64,000 bases of DNA from Melieria omissa (lineage: Eukaryota > Arthropoda > Insecta > Diptera > Ulidiidae): positions 14,867,817 to 14,931,816 of the forward strand of contig OZ020270.1 in assembly GCA_963971225.1 (NCBI GenBank), in the 5' to 3' direction. How positions within the stretch are numbered: the first letter of the stretch is position 1; every line of letters begins with the position of its first letter. Under the pieces are notes generated by a model that had not been told where the DNA came from, ran no database searches, and worked only from the letters and a program-made list of their open reading frames with translations. A program made the position numbers and the translations under genes. Below, piece after piece: positions 52,883-63,353 of this stretch.

Positions 52883-53022
52883 TCAGTGTCGATCTAGACA
52901 GCGTGGTGAGCGGACGTGCTGTGCAGTGTTTATCAGTGAATTTCAGTGCGAGTGATTGGTGCGCGAGTGTTTGCAATTGTTTTTGCATTAGGAGTAGCGG
53001 TAAGCGTGCGTAGAAACTGTAA

Positions 53023-53195
53023 ACAAGTTACCGTAAGGGGCTTGTGTACAATTTTTTGTTGCGTAAACAAGTCACCGTTGGTGGCTTGTGTGTAATTGTT
53101 GGTGTGTACAAAAGTGTAAACAGGTTGCCGTTAGGTGGCCTGTGTGCATTGTTTGTGTACTGCTTGAGTCAAGCAAGTAGCCGTAAGGCACTTGC
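53023..53195 (+). repeat. Four tandem hairpins in the R1-like leader
   Basis: 23-24-nt hairpins at 53023-53045, 53067-53089, 53120-53143 and 53173-53195. The stems are ACAAG/CTTGT (first two), ACAGG/CCTGT and GCAAG/CTTGC around a conserved CCGTWAGG- or CACCGTTGGTG-like top. The two stem changes are compensated on the other strand. A 16-bp perfect palindrome follows at 53209-53224. Confidence 0.7.
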
Positions 53196-53322
53196 AGTGT
53201 GTACAGTGGTTGTTGTACAACAACAACTACTGAGTTGAGTGAGTGAGTGTTGTTGTAGTATAATTAATAGAGTAAGTAGTGGTTACAAGTCAAGTGTTAG
53301 ATTAGTAGTGTGTAGTGTGTGA

Positions 53323-54598
53323 ATGGTGCGCCCTAAGCGCAAGGGGAGTGTGGCAGGGGACTCTGCCCGGGAGCCGTCCGGTCGTGAAACGACCGACATG
53401 ACGTCCTCCGATGCGGAGTCAGTGTCGGCGGACGTCCGGTCGCCCCCTCGTAAGAGGGTTGGGCACGTGGCTTCGCCCGGCAAGGGGCGCGCGGCTTTGC
53501 CCGGGGTAGGGCTTGGGCGCGCGGCTTTGCCCGGGAGGAACAAGTCGCTTGGGCGCGCGGCTTCGCCCGCCGATACTACAGGAAGAGTGGAGATGAGTGG
53601 GGCCAGTACGTGCACGGAAGGTGCTGAGTCGCCGGTCGTGAAGGCGGGTGCAAATATATCCGTCGTTACGGCTGGCGGTGAGGTGCCGGTCAGAGGCGCA
53701 GGCGTCGGTGGTTGTCCTGAAGGCCATCACGGCAAAAATCATGGTAGCCGTGATTGGGGTGGATGGAGTCAGCGCCGCTGGCATGAAGAAGGTGGTTGAG
53801 GTCGCCGGCGAGTATGAGCTGTTGCTCATGAAGCTCGTGGCCGAGAATGCCACGTTGAAGGGCCGCATCGCTGGCCTGGAGAGAGCGGGGGCTCTGGCCT
53901 CACGGGCCATGCCGGCGCCGAGTGCGGTGCGTGTGGGCGCCCCCCAGGCGGCCGCTACTTCGGCGTCGGTCCCTGCACCGGTTGCGCAGGCCATGACTGT
54001 GCAACCGGCGCAGACGTGGTCGGTTGTTGTCCGGAGCCGTGATGCTAAGGCATCGGGGAAGGAAGTGGCCACCAAGGTCGTAAAAGAGGCGGGTCCTTCA
54101 CTGGGCGTGAGGGTTCACGAGGTGAAGCCACTGCGTGGTGGCGGTGCGATTATTCCAAGCAGTGAAGCTGACCACGAACGCCAAACTGCACGAACTTGGG
54201 CTTGACGTGGCTGCGAATGAGAAGCTGGGCCCGGGGGTTGTCGTCCATGGGGTTCACTCGGAGATTTCTCCGAGTGAATTCATGGAAGAGCTCTATGAGT
54301 TGAACCTCAAGGAGCGGATAAGCCCTTTAAGAAAGGCGTCCGCATGGTGAGTCGCCCGTGGACGGTAGGCTCTGGTGGGGCATCCAACGTCGTGTTGGAA
54401 GGGAACGAAGGCTTGCTTTCGTCCCTTCTGGAGGCGGTGCGATGCTACATCAAGTGGTTTTCGTTCCGCGTGCGGCCTTTCATGCCGATGCCTGGCTGCT
54501 TCAGGTGCTTGAGCTTTGACCACAGAGTGGCTGAGTGCCGTATGAAAGCGGACGTTTGTCGGCGCTGTGGCCAGAGCGGTCATCGCGTCCAGCAATGA
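53323..54598 (+). pseudogene. R1-like ORF1 (Gag-like) with CCHC knuckles
   Basis: ATG at 53323 (MVRPKRKGSVAG). The N-terminus is low-complexity and basic, with three GRAALPG/GRAASP-type repeats at about residues 58-80. After a frame change near 53740 there is a helical region (GVDGVSAAGMKKVVEVAGEY, ENATLKGRIAGLERAG), then a linker rich in Ala/Pro/Val. The nucleic-acid-binding part is in two more frames and ends with CCHC units CFRCLSFDHRVAEC and CRRCGQSGHRVQ at about 54500-54595. Frameshifts near 53740, 54165 and 54345. Confidence 0.8.
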
Positions 54599-54714
54599 GC
54601 TGCATTGCCGGAATTGCGCGTTCCGGGGCAAGCCGGCTGGGCATTATATGATGTCCACCGACTGTCCGGCGTACAGCCAAATTCTGGCCAGGACGCAGGC
54701 TCGTCATTGATGGG

Positions 54715-55400
54715 TCTGCAGGCAGTACAGTTAAACTGTCAGGGCGCGTATGCCGTGATGTGTGAGCTAGGTGCATGTATGAGTGAATGTGGCAGTGCAA
54801 TTGTCCTGGTGCAGGGACCGGGGAATACTTGCAGCAAAGCGGGTCTTTTCTGACACCAGGGCAAATGCAGCTGTAATTGTGAATGACGTCCATCTGGACT
54901 GTATGGTTGTGTCTGCGACTGAATATGGTGTTTGTGTGAGCGTGCAAGGTCACTTTGGTAAAGTGATTGTGGGCAGTGTCTACTGCAAGTATGGTGAGCC
55001 TCTAGAGCCCTACTTGGACTATCTTGACACGTAAGATAGGTATGGATGCGAATGCCACATCTCCACTGTGGTTGAGCAAGGTATCGCGGCATTCTGCCGG
55101 CTACCAGAGCCACGGTAGGGGTGAGGCAATGAGTGAATGGTTGGTTCCACGAGACATTGTTGTTCTCAACGAACCAAGTGAATGGTATACGTTTGACGGG
55201 CCTAGAGGGGTGAGTGATATTGACGTGACGCTAGTGAATGGGGCAGCGAGCAGAATGTTTGAATTCAGCTGGCGTGTCCGTGGTGGGTGGGGCATAAGCG
55301 ATCACAATTTGATCGAAATTGTGATTACTGTGCCTGCCCCCAGTGTGAATGAAAGGGCGGATGTGTGTGACAGGCGATGGCGCACCTGTGGTGTGAATAG
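54715..55400 (+). pseudogene. R1-like APE endonuclease
   Basis: Entry LQAVQLNCQGAYAV near 54717; a core in the next frame (RANAAVIVNDVHLDCMVVSA, VIVGSVYCKYGEPLEPYLDY) at 54860-55030; then IGMDANATSPLWLSK (the D-x-N motif), DIVVLNEPSEWYTF, GVSDIDVTLVN and WGISDHNLIEI (SDH motif) to about 55310. The order matches R1-clade endonucleases. Frame changes at about 54790 and 55030. Confidence 0.82.
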
Positions 55401-57559
55401 GGAGACCTATGGTTTCCATGTACGTGAAGTGGTCACGGAAGTGCCACTTAGTGAATTTGAATGCATGGATGTGGACGACCAGGTCGCTCGTCTTAACGAG
55501 TGTGTCTGGCGTGTGAATGATAGCATGTTTCAGAAATGGGAAAGAGTGAACCAGAGGCGGGTGAAGTGGTGGACGAATGAGTTGAGTGCAAAGAGGCGGT
55601 CGGTCAGGCGTCTGAGACGTAAGTTTCAGCGCGCCCGGGCGGCCAATTCTGAGCACTTAGCCCAGCGCAGGTCTGCTTTCAACAAGTGTATGAACGAGTA
55701 TAAGAGTATGCTTGTTCGCGTAAAGGAAGACAATTGGCGGGAGTTTGTGGCGACAATAGGAATGATCCATGGGGTCATGGCTATCGGATCTGCCGCAGTA
55801 AGAAGAAGCAGGTGGATGTGAGCGCTCTCCGTGTTGGTGATACTATGACATCAACATGGAGAGATAGTGTGAACGTTCTCTTAACCGAGTTCTTTCCTAG
55901 GGCGGTTGAGCAGACGCCACCAGCACAAGTGGCAGCTGCTGAGCCATTAGAAGACGGAGAGTTAGGTTATGCATTTGGCCTGGTTAGGTCTAGACGGTCA
56001 CCGGGTGTCGATGGTTTGACTGGCGAGATGTGAAAAGCCTTGTACAAAGTCATTCCGGAGTACCTGGAGGCCATCTACGAGAAATGCCTTTATGAGGCTT
56101 ATTTTCCACTCGCGTGGAAGATAGCTAGGGTCGTAGTGCTCTTGAAGTCTCCTTATAAGATCAGGACCGACCACCATTTTTATCGGGGTATCTGCCTCCT
56201 ACCGGTACTTGGTAAAGTACTGGAACGGATTATGGTGGATCGGCTTCAAGCGCAACTGGGTGGGCTATCGGATAGGCAGTTTGGGTTTCGAAAGAGATTC
56301 GGCGTGAAAGATGCGTGGATGTATGTTAAATCGGTGGTGCGTGAGAGTAGCGAGAACTATGTTCTCGGTGTGTTTGTGGATTTCAGGGGGGCGTTTGATC
56401 ACCTGCGCTGGGATAAAGTGGTAGAATGGCTGAACAATGCCGACTGCCTGGAAACAGCTCTCTGGAAAAGCTATTTCTCAGACAGGAAGGCATGTGTGGT
56501 TGGGAAGAATGAACGGGTGGAAATAGATGTGGCTCGAGGATGTCCGCAGGGATCCGTCTGTGGTCCATATATATGGAACTACATGATGGATCCACTACTG
56601 CGGCGTCTGGCAGCAGTATGCAAGGGTTGTGCGTATGCGGATGATCTGCTTATCCTTGTGGAGGGCAGATCAAGAGCAGATGTATAGCGCTTGGGGGAGC
56701 AATTCATGTGTATGGTGTGTGAATGGGGTGAATCGGTGGGTGTGGATGTGGCAATGGACAAGACGGTGACCATGCTGCTGAAAGGCAAATTGGCTCGCAG
56801 TCGTCCGCCCATTGTGCGTGTGAATGGTGTTGGGGCTAACAATTGGTGAAAGAATGAGTTTTGCTCCTCACTTGGTCAGACTGAAAGAGAGGGTTGTGTG
56901 CATGATGGGAGTGACTGGGGACTCGGCCGGCGCGCAGTTCGTACCATTTACCACGGTCTGTTCGTAGCTTGTGCTGCGTACGGAGCGTCGGCATGGTACG
57001 AATTGGCCGCGACGGTTGTAGGCCGCAAACACTTGCTGTCTACTCAACGTGTTAGGTTGTACTCCTGTGTGCCGCACTGTATCAACAGATGCATTGCAGA
57101 TGTTGATGGTTGCGGCTCCTCTGGATCTCGTAGTCATACGGCGTGCCGTGGGCTTCCGGCTAAGGAGGGGGAATAGAGAGGTGCTGCTGCAGTATGAGAG
57201 GCTGCAAGGCGAAGGTGTGGAGAGTGCTGGAGGACTGTGTTCTGCAACGTTGGGACGAAAGTCCCCATGGCAGAACGACATATGAGTATATACGGGATGT
57301 GAGGTTCGTGGTAGGGCTCAAGGATTTCGGCTTCGGCTTGAGCCTTGGGTTCCTACACACTGGACACGGTTCACTCAATGCATTTTCGCATGAGAGAGCC
57401 CTGAGTGCAAGTGCTGAGTGTATGTGTGGGGCTGTAAGAGAGGATTGGTTGCATGTGTTGTGTGAGTGCCCGTTGTACTCAGATTTAAGGGACCTTGGGC
57501 GGATGGGGATTAGTCGGACGGACGGTGTGTGCGTGAAGCACTCTCCACCAGCCAGCTGA
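55400..57559 (+). pseudogene. R1-like reverse transcriptase and C-terminal module
   Basis: A basic linker (KRRSVRRLRRKFQRARAANS) to 55720, then RT: LVRSRRSPGVDGLTGEM, an in-frame TGA at 56031, CLLPVLGKVLERIMVDRLQA, GVFVDFRGAFDHLRWDKV (first Asp), RGCPQGSVCGPYIWNYMMD, CAYADDLLILVEGRS (catalytic ADD). An in-frame TAG follows at 56685, after which the frame is open to about 56850. The 3' part is in other frames and ends with a Cys/His module (CMCGAVREDWLHVLCECPLY) at about 57420-57480. GCPQGS-CGP and YADDLL-LVEG are R1-clade hallmarks. Confidence 0.85.
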
Positions 57560-58056
57560 TTGCCATATTGAATGAATATGCGAATGCTGTGTTTCGGCGG
57601 CGACGGCAGTTTGGTGTATTGCCAAGTGTGAATGTGTGAGCGGGCTGTGTGGGGGGCCGGTCTATTGAGTGGATGAATGAGTGCGCACGTGAATGAGGTC
57701 AAGTGCGGTGCGGTGGTCACCAGTCCACGAGCTAAATGGGGCTCAGCTGGTAGTAGCACGGCTACGAAGTCTGACCAGAGGCTTTGTCTGGTACCACGGG
57801 AATCAGGGTGCCCCTGGAGCCTTGTGCGTGCTTCAGCCTGATTATGGGAATGGCCCCCTCGGGGAGATCCGTGGTGGTGTGGTTTAACACCCAAATGCGG
57901 GTAGAGTTTCGACTCGGCGTGGAGTTGCGTTTACAACCGGGTGCCGGACCCATAGCACGGCAGAGGTTTAGATAGGCCTCGATCCCTACCAAAGAGGGGT
58001 AATGTCCAGTTGCATTAACCCAATTGGTACCGGGAGCTAGTCTCTCGGGGCGCTTA

Positions 58057-59121
58057 CTTACTTACTTACTTAACTGGCCATAACAACCCGTTATCGGGTT
58101 ACGGCCTGCCGCAAAACTTCTCTCCAGGCGCCTCTGCTTCGCGCGCGCCTTCTCCAGTTGGTCACACCAAGAGATACCAGGGCCTCTTCCACTTGGTCCT
58201 TCCACCGGAGACACGGTCTCCCTCTTCGCCGTCGACCTCCAACCATCGCATCGAATACCTTTTTCGCCGGAGCTTCGTCGTCCATGCGGCAGACATGACC
58301 GAGCCAGCGTAGCCGCTGGATGTTAATTCGCTGCGCTACGTCCATGTCCTTATACAGCTCATACAGCTCGTTATTGGTTCGTATGCGATAGTCGTCACCA
58401 ACCCGAACAGGGCCGAAGATTTTGCGAAGCACCTTCCTCTCGAACACTCCAAGGGCCACTATGTCGTTTCGTGTCATTGTCCATGCTTCAGCGCCATAGA
58501 GGAGCACGGGCAAGATAAGCGTCCTATAGAGTGAAAGTTTTGTCGGTCGAGAGAGGTCTCTACTTCTCAATTGCCTACCGAGACCGTAGTAGCACCTGTT
58601 GGCAAGAGTTATCCTTCGCTTTATCTCCAGACTGACATCATTGCTGCTGTTGATGGCGGTGCCAAGGTAGACGAATTCCTTGACAACTTCAAAAGCATAC
58701 CTGTCGGCCTCGACGTGAGACCCTAGCCGCTGCGAGTCCCTGCGTGTAGACAGCATATACTTCGTCTTGCCCTCATTTACCACCAGACCCATTTTGGCAG
58801 ATTCTCTTTCGATAGCCGCAAAGGCAGCGGTGACATCTCGCTTGTTACGTCCGATGACATCAATATCATCAGCGTAAGCAAGGAGCTGGACACTTTTGTT
58901 GAAAATTGTGCCATTACGATGTACACCGGCCTTGCGCAGAACACTCTCCATGGTGAAGTTGAAGAGGTCGCAGGACAAAGGATCGCCCTGTCTGAAACCT
59001 CGAACGGTATCAAAGGGGTCGGAGAGGTCACTTCCAACCTTGACGGAGCTGCGCGTATTGCTCAACGTCGCTCTGCAAAGTCTAACGAGCTTTGCAGGGA
59101 TACCAAGATCAGACAATGCGG
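58057..59121 (-). mobile_element. RTE LINE copy, 5'-truncated, with 13-bp TSD
   Basis: Same family as 19247-22517, minus orientation, retaining the last third. The (TAAG)n tail is at 58057-58074. Flanked by the exact 13-bp duplication CTCGGGGCGCTTA (58044-58056, 59122-59134) within the R1-like 3' UTR. Confidence 0.93.
58091..59121 (-). CDS. RTE reverse transcriptase C-terminal part (open, truncated)
   Basis: An open frame of 341 residues from the truncation to the natural stop, carrying VRGFRQGDPLSCDLFNFTME and LLAYADDIDVIGR and ending like the full copy. It differs from the intact protein at only about six residues (for example LSELG to MSDLG, RRLTL to RRITL, KLALY to KLSLY, NDIAA to NDIVA, KKAFD to KKVFD). 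It lacks the endonuclease and first RT motifs, so it cannot transpose by itself. Confidence 0.9.
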
Positions 59122-59249
59122 CTCGGGGCGCTTATCAATGCTTAATTTTGATACGCTGTGCTTTTGAGCACCGTGGGGATAGGCCACACTGTGGCGGCAC
59201 TCAAAAAAATTAAACAGTTAACAGTTAATTAAACGGTTAAAAATTCGAC

Positions 59250-59700
59250 AAAACGTGTCCTCCGTTATAGTATGGGGAGCGATTTCTGCAGAAAGGCAAG
59301 TTTCCTCTCCTCTTTAACGAAAAAGGCGTAAAAATTAACGCAAACTACAGTTTAACTACTACTTGGAAGAGGTTTTGAAAAGCATTTGTTTGCCCATGCC
59401 ACCCAGTTATTTGGAAATGCACAATTTTGCTTCCAGCAAGATTCCGCTCCAGCTCACAAGGCAAAAATTGTTCAGAGCTGGTGTAAAGACGAACTTCCAT
59501 ATTTTATTTCAGCAGATGAATGGCTACCCACTTCTCCGGATCTGAATCCATTGGATTTCTCTATATGGACAAACTGAGGAACATAAAACACATGAGGATA
59601 GAAGAGTTCAAGCGACGCCTTCAGGAGATATGGAATAAAATCTCTGACGAAGCCGTGCGTGCCGCCTGCGCTGCCTTCCCAAAGCGTTAACGGCTGGCGA
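59250..59700 (+). pseudogene. maT-like (DD37D) transposase relic
   Basis: Frames between 59262 and 59690 contain SVIVWGAISAE-like sequence, then CFQQDSAPAHKAKIVQSWCK (second Asp) and EWLPTSPDLNPLDFSIWT. The Asp of PLD is 37 residues after the second Asp, the maT-type spacing. Beyond a frame change come EEFKRRLQEIWNKISDEAV and AACAAFPKRL, the usual C-terminal part. The N-terminal half and TIRs are not visible. Heavily degraded. Confidence 0.8.
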
Positions 59701-59754
59701 ACAAAAACAAGGGTGAAAGATTTGAAATTAACAATTAAAAACTAAATGAAATAA

Positions 59755-60735
59755 GTAAGGGAGAGGGCTGGGGTGTGAACCGGGTTTTGTTTTTCGGCTC
59801 TAACTTTTCTCAGAATAAAGATATCGAAAAATCGAAGATACCGTTGGAAAGGTGAATATATAACGCAACTTTGTTATGAAGACAGATTACCGTTTTGATT
59901 GAAATTTAACTCTCTACGTCCAATTTTCTAAGAACGTGATTTTTCGCTTTTTCAAAAAAGTGGCTGGGTTGTGAACCATCTGGAAAATCCCTATTAAAGT
60001 CAGAAAATACGAAGAAAACACCCATAATTTTTAAGTACATTGAGAATTTATTTAATCAGGAAGCCTCAAGAGGTGAAAAAAAGTTATAATGACGCCTCTT
60101 AGGCCAAAAAATCGCAATGAATGAAACTGCTCAATTTTTTAAATTTTCATCCTAATCTGTGTCGGAATGTTTGCATGTGAAATACGAACGTGTTCTCGTA
60201 TTGGCTCACTTCAAGTGAACACAACGAAATCGAGTTAAATTATATAAAATGACTTTATTTTAATATATCCGTCCATATTTGACAGTGTTAGAACAAATGT
60301 AGTACGAAAAACAGGTGGTTCATAACCCAGCCACCTCAGTGGTTCACAGCCCAACCACGATGCCATTTTGGAAACTTTAAAATAAACGACACTTCCAATC
60401 ATAATTCGACATAAACAAATATTGCATCGTAAAATAGAATCAAAACACTAAATAAACATGTATTACACTGACCTTTTTGCAATAAGCTCAGTCACTAAGA
60501 TAGCACTTTAAAAAAAAGCCAACAAGTTTTCGCAGTCGATTTTCAAACACGATGTCTTTCAAACTCGATTGCTGCCACAAGCAATACGTGTTTGTACTTC
60601 GGTGTAACCACAGAGCAGAGTCATATCATAAGACAAAATTGACAGTTGAAGGATTGGCGATATGTCAATTAGGGAAAGAAAAAACGGCAATGGTTCACAC
60701 CCCAGCCTGGTTCACAACCCAGCCCTCTCCCTTAC
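59755..60735. mobile_element. Non-autonomous TIR element, 8-bp TSD, superfamily uncertain (981 bp)
   Basis: Inverted ends GTAAGGGAGAGGGCTGGG at 59755 and the complement ending 60735, flanked by the exact 8-bp duplication TGAAATAA (59747-59754, 60736-60743). The motif GGCTGGGKTGTGAACC occurs at both ends and is repeated internally in both orientations (about 59963, 60312-60358, 60692-60722). No transposase. An 8-bp duplication fits hAT, P or Merlin; the terminal bases are unusual for each. Confidence 0.88.
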
Positions 60736-60878
60736 TGAAATAAAAATAAAATAATTTTTTTCCAAAATCAATCACAGTCTTTTTTATTTTTAACAAAACG
60801 TTATTAACAGTTATTCGTCGCCACGGTGTATATTTTTCCGGTAAATGTTTGTTTTTTATTACCGGTAAATGTTAAGCA

Positions 60879-60950
60879 GCCTCGATACACTAGCGTGAGT
60901 GCACTAGACTGTCATCCCAGAGGTCGTGGGTTCAACTCCCGCCGTGTGCA
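60879..60950 (+). other. tRNA-like promoter head of the SINE
   Basis: 72 nt: GCCTCGATACACTAGCGTGA start, a TGTCATC anticodon-loop-like stretch, and the B box GGGTTCAACTCCC. It shares its first seven bases with the SINE head at 11010. Acceptor ends do not pair well and it runs into SINE body, so it is not called as a tRNA gene. Confidence 0.7.
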
Positions 60951-61438
60951 CGGTCCCCGCACTTTTCCAACCAATTTTTCCGATTTTTCCTGTTCTCTAA
61001 ATTTTCCTTAAAAACCCTGCAACATATCCATGTTCATTGATTCCCAACCCAATTATTCCTATTCCACTTACTTCCACGCAATAGAACGCGCAATTATGCG
61101 CTGTGCGGCTGATAAAAAGCAAACAAATAAACAGTTACGCAAAACATGCGCACGAGCGACATCTGCAAAGGGGAAGCGGACAACTGCGAAAACAGCGCGC
61201 ACCAACCTGATCCTAGCGAAGTCCCCAAACATCCTGCTGTAACCTCCTCACAACAGATGGCGCTACGAGTGGAGGCGACGTTCCTGAGCGGCGTTAGATG
61301 ATTACATCACTTAGGACTACCTGCGGCAGGCCAATCACCTACCCTGGCAGAACAACACAACTGATTAATGTAACCAACACAAGGCTGTCTTGTGGAGGCC
61401 CTATGCTCCCGAGAGGAGTGAACAAGGAACAAAAAAAA
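60879..61438 (+). mobile_element. tRNA-headed SINE with A-rich tail
   Basis: Begins with a tRNA-like head (60879-60950) and ends AACAAGGAACAAAAAAAAAT at about 61438. The 3' part (GGAGGCCCTATGCTCCCGAG) looks LINE-derived. A short AATGTT motif flanks both sides and could be a target duplication. About 560 bp, long for a SINE, so it may be composite. The plus-strand ORF at 61030 is not convincing. Confidence 0.65.
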
Positions 61439-61700
61439 ATGTTCAGTAGAGAAAACTAGTGGGGGTCTTTCATACATTTTAACCCTCTAAGAGCAACTTC
61501 TGACCAGCTGTGGAGCGATTTGTCGAATTTCAAAACTTTTTTGTGAACTTTTGATCTCGATGCGACACCATTTAGCCCCATCCTAGCGCCAAAGTTTTTT
61601 GGCTCATGCACTTTTTCACCAAACCACATAAAATGAGAGGTTGCGGAGCATCGAAACCGAAAAATCATGCAATAAATCATGTCTACTGTACATACATGTA

Positions 61701-62253
61701 TAGGGTGCGCCACATCTGCTACTTTTTTTTCTATTTGAAAAAACAACACGCTTTTTATGATGTGAAATTAATTTTTTTATTGATAAATGAAAGGAAAGGA
61801 AAGGAAATAGTCAAGAGGGGTTAAATCACACGATCTCGGGGGCCAATTCACATCGGAATTTCTTGAAATTATGCGGTCTTGAAATTTCTCCTGCAATAGG
61901 GCGATTGTCTGGCGAGATGTGTGGGCCGTTGCTCCGTCTTGTTGAAACCAAGACGGGGATTTTTGAAAGGAAAAGTGTATGCGAATGCTCCCCGGACAAT
62001 TCAAGACCTTAAGCACAATATTCGGACTGAAACCGGCCATAGACCCGATGATTCTGCAAAAAGTAATTGAAAATTTTGATGCTCGGATGTTGGCCTGTAA
62101 ACGAAGCCGCGGTGGTCACATGACCGATGTTATATTTCATACATAAATGGCATAAACCAACCTTCATTTATCAATAAAAAAAATTGATTTCACATCATAA
62201 AAAGCGTGTTGTTTTTTCAAATAGAAAAAAAAAGTAGCAGATGGCGCACCCTG
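61701..62253 (-). mobile_element. Mariner-superfamily deletion derivative (553 bp)
   Basis: Long inverted ends of about 95 bp (TAGGGTGCGCCACATCTGCT at 61701; complement ends 62253) with TA on each side (61699-61700, 62254-62255). A fragment of transposase lies on the minus strand. The TIR start resembles that of the element at 19135. Confidence 0.9.
61777..62040 (-). pseudogene. IS630/mariner-type transposase fragment
   Basis: 87 residues with SWFQQDGATAHTSRQTIALL (second catalytic Asp) and VNWPPRSCDLTPLDYFL (third), plus a preceding hydrophobic strand. The first Asp region, HTH domain and C-terminus are missing. Same broad family as the remnant at 22530, which by contrast retains only the two ends. 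Confidence 0.85.
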
Positions 62254-62255
62254 TA

Positions 62256-62610
62256 TATGCAAGGGTATAAATCAGGGAAACATATCGAGTATTTTGTTTG
62301 TTTGGTTTCAATACCGTGTTAGACTGAGGCTTTTTACATGTCAATCGAAAATGTGTCCCAAAATGTGAACTGTGTTAGAACGAGCCGTGTTATCCGAGGT
62401 ACGTGTTAAGCGAGATCTACCTGTATAAGGAAACGAAAAAGCTAAACAGTTTCGACGGATGAAACCCAGCATGTCATATGATTTACAGATAATAAAGTTC
62501 ATCAAAGAAAACACCGAAATTCTTAATTCTATTAGCCGAATGCAGCTCTGGACCAGAAATTAAGTACGAGAATCGCAGAGAGAAGCTTTTGACAGGACAT
62601 AACTATAAAG
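62256..62610. other. Intergenic, no gene seen
   Basis: AT-rich, no ORF. A stretch at 62315-62425 (CCGTGTTAGACTGAGG, GAACTGTGTTAGAACGAGC, GTGTTAAGCGAGAT) has three loose repeats of CGTGTTA-type sequence. Confidence 0.35.
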
Positions 62611-62611
62611 G

Positions 62612-63353
62612 CCGTTTTCTCAACTTACCGGTAAAGTGACCTTTAGCTTAAGGTCACTTTAAAGTGCCCGGTAACTATTTTCGTTTTCTCAACTGCCCCT
62701 GATAAATATAAATTTAACAAGTCTGATTTTTTGGCAACTCTGGTCTACGATGGGCAGAACTTGGCGGCGCAATCAGCTGGCTTTGTAAAATTAGAATTAT
62801 TTTTTAAGGAAAAAAAGAAAAATTTTGCCTGGCAAAATCTTGCTGATACTTTTACTGCCAAATGGGGCGTGTCCCGACGTTGGAAATCGTTGAGGGACAA
62901 GTTCGACAGCTTGAAGCGCAAGCCCAAGCTGGAACTTGCAGCGGAGGAGAGCTGGGGCGGCCCAGCAGCGACTGGACATGTCAGCAGTGCAAAGAAGTGA
63001 AATAGTCCACTTCTTTGCACTTCTATTTGCCGCACTTTGCGTCTCCGTACCTTCAAAAGCGTCTTCCAGTGCATGAATATAAAAAGCACGCCTATTTTCC
63101 ATACCGAAAGATCTCAAATTAAAATTTCATTTCAAATTGTAATTTCATTACCATCTGTTTTTTGTTTGTAAACAAACATATGCATGTATTTGGCACCACT
63201 TCCACTTAAAGTTCACTTTAAAGTTTAACAGGCACTCAATCTGACCGATAAGTTTTATCGAGAGGATAGCTTAACAAGCGGTGGAGAAAACGAAAATGCG
63301 TTTATCGGCCCGCTAAAGTGAACTTTAAAGTTAAAGGTAAGTTGAGAAAACGG
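62612..63353 (+). mobile_element. Small Harbinger-like element with MADF-like ORF
   Basis: Exact 18-bp inverted ends CCGTTTTCTCAACTTACC (62612-62629) and its complement (63336-63353), with further inverted AAAGTGAACTTTAAAG-type sequence inside both ends. It encloses a short MADF-like ORF. No clear target duplication was found, so the class is inferred from the protein and from Harbinger elements carrying such genes. Confidence 0.6.
62731..63000 (+). CDS. MADF-like short protein (89 aa)
   Basis: A short basic ORF, first codon not ATG by the ORF boundaries (the frame is open from before 62731). The segment NFAWQNLADTFTAKWGVSRR and WKSLRDKFDSLKRKPKLEL fits the second half of a MADF/Myb-SANT-like fold (conserved Trp and WKSLRDKF). 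It is shorter than a full MADF domain (about 85 aa plus linker) and may be only one exon. It would bind DNA if expressed; related by class, not obviously by sequence, to the gene at 35295. Confidence 0.5.
   Translation: MATLVYDGQNLAAQSAGFVKLELFFKEKKKNFAWQNLADTFTAKWGVSRRWKSLRDKFDSLKRKPKLELAAEESWGGPAATGHVSSAKK

Larger units (their letters stand above)
52883..59215 (+). mobile_element. R1-clade LINE, decayed, interrupted by RTE
   Basis: Plus-strand two-ORF LINE: a structured leader, ORF1 with coiled coil and CCHC knuckles (53323-54598), ORF2 endonuclease, RT and C-terminal Cys/His module (about 54715-57559), and a 3' UTR reaching an A-rich end at 59205-59215. Unlike its AT-rich surroundings it is GC-rich. 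The RTE copy at 58057-59121 lies in its 3' UTR. At least eight frameshifts or stops. Its site is not rDNA; other R1-clade families are dispersed or use other repeats. Confidence 0.85.

Noticed and set aside
53419..54075. 218-codon minus-strand ORF
   Set aside because: Antisense shadow of the GC-rich R1-like ORF1, which has CCHC knuckles and the expected position.
57160..57894. 244-codon minus-strand ORF
   Set aside because: Antisense of the R1-like C-terminal module and 3' UTR; His/Pro/Ser-rich with no domain.
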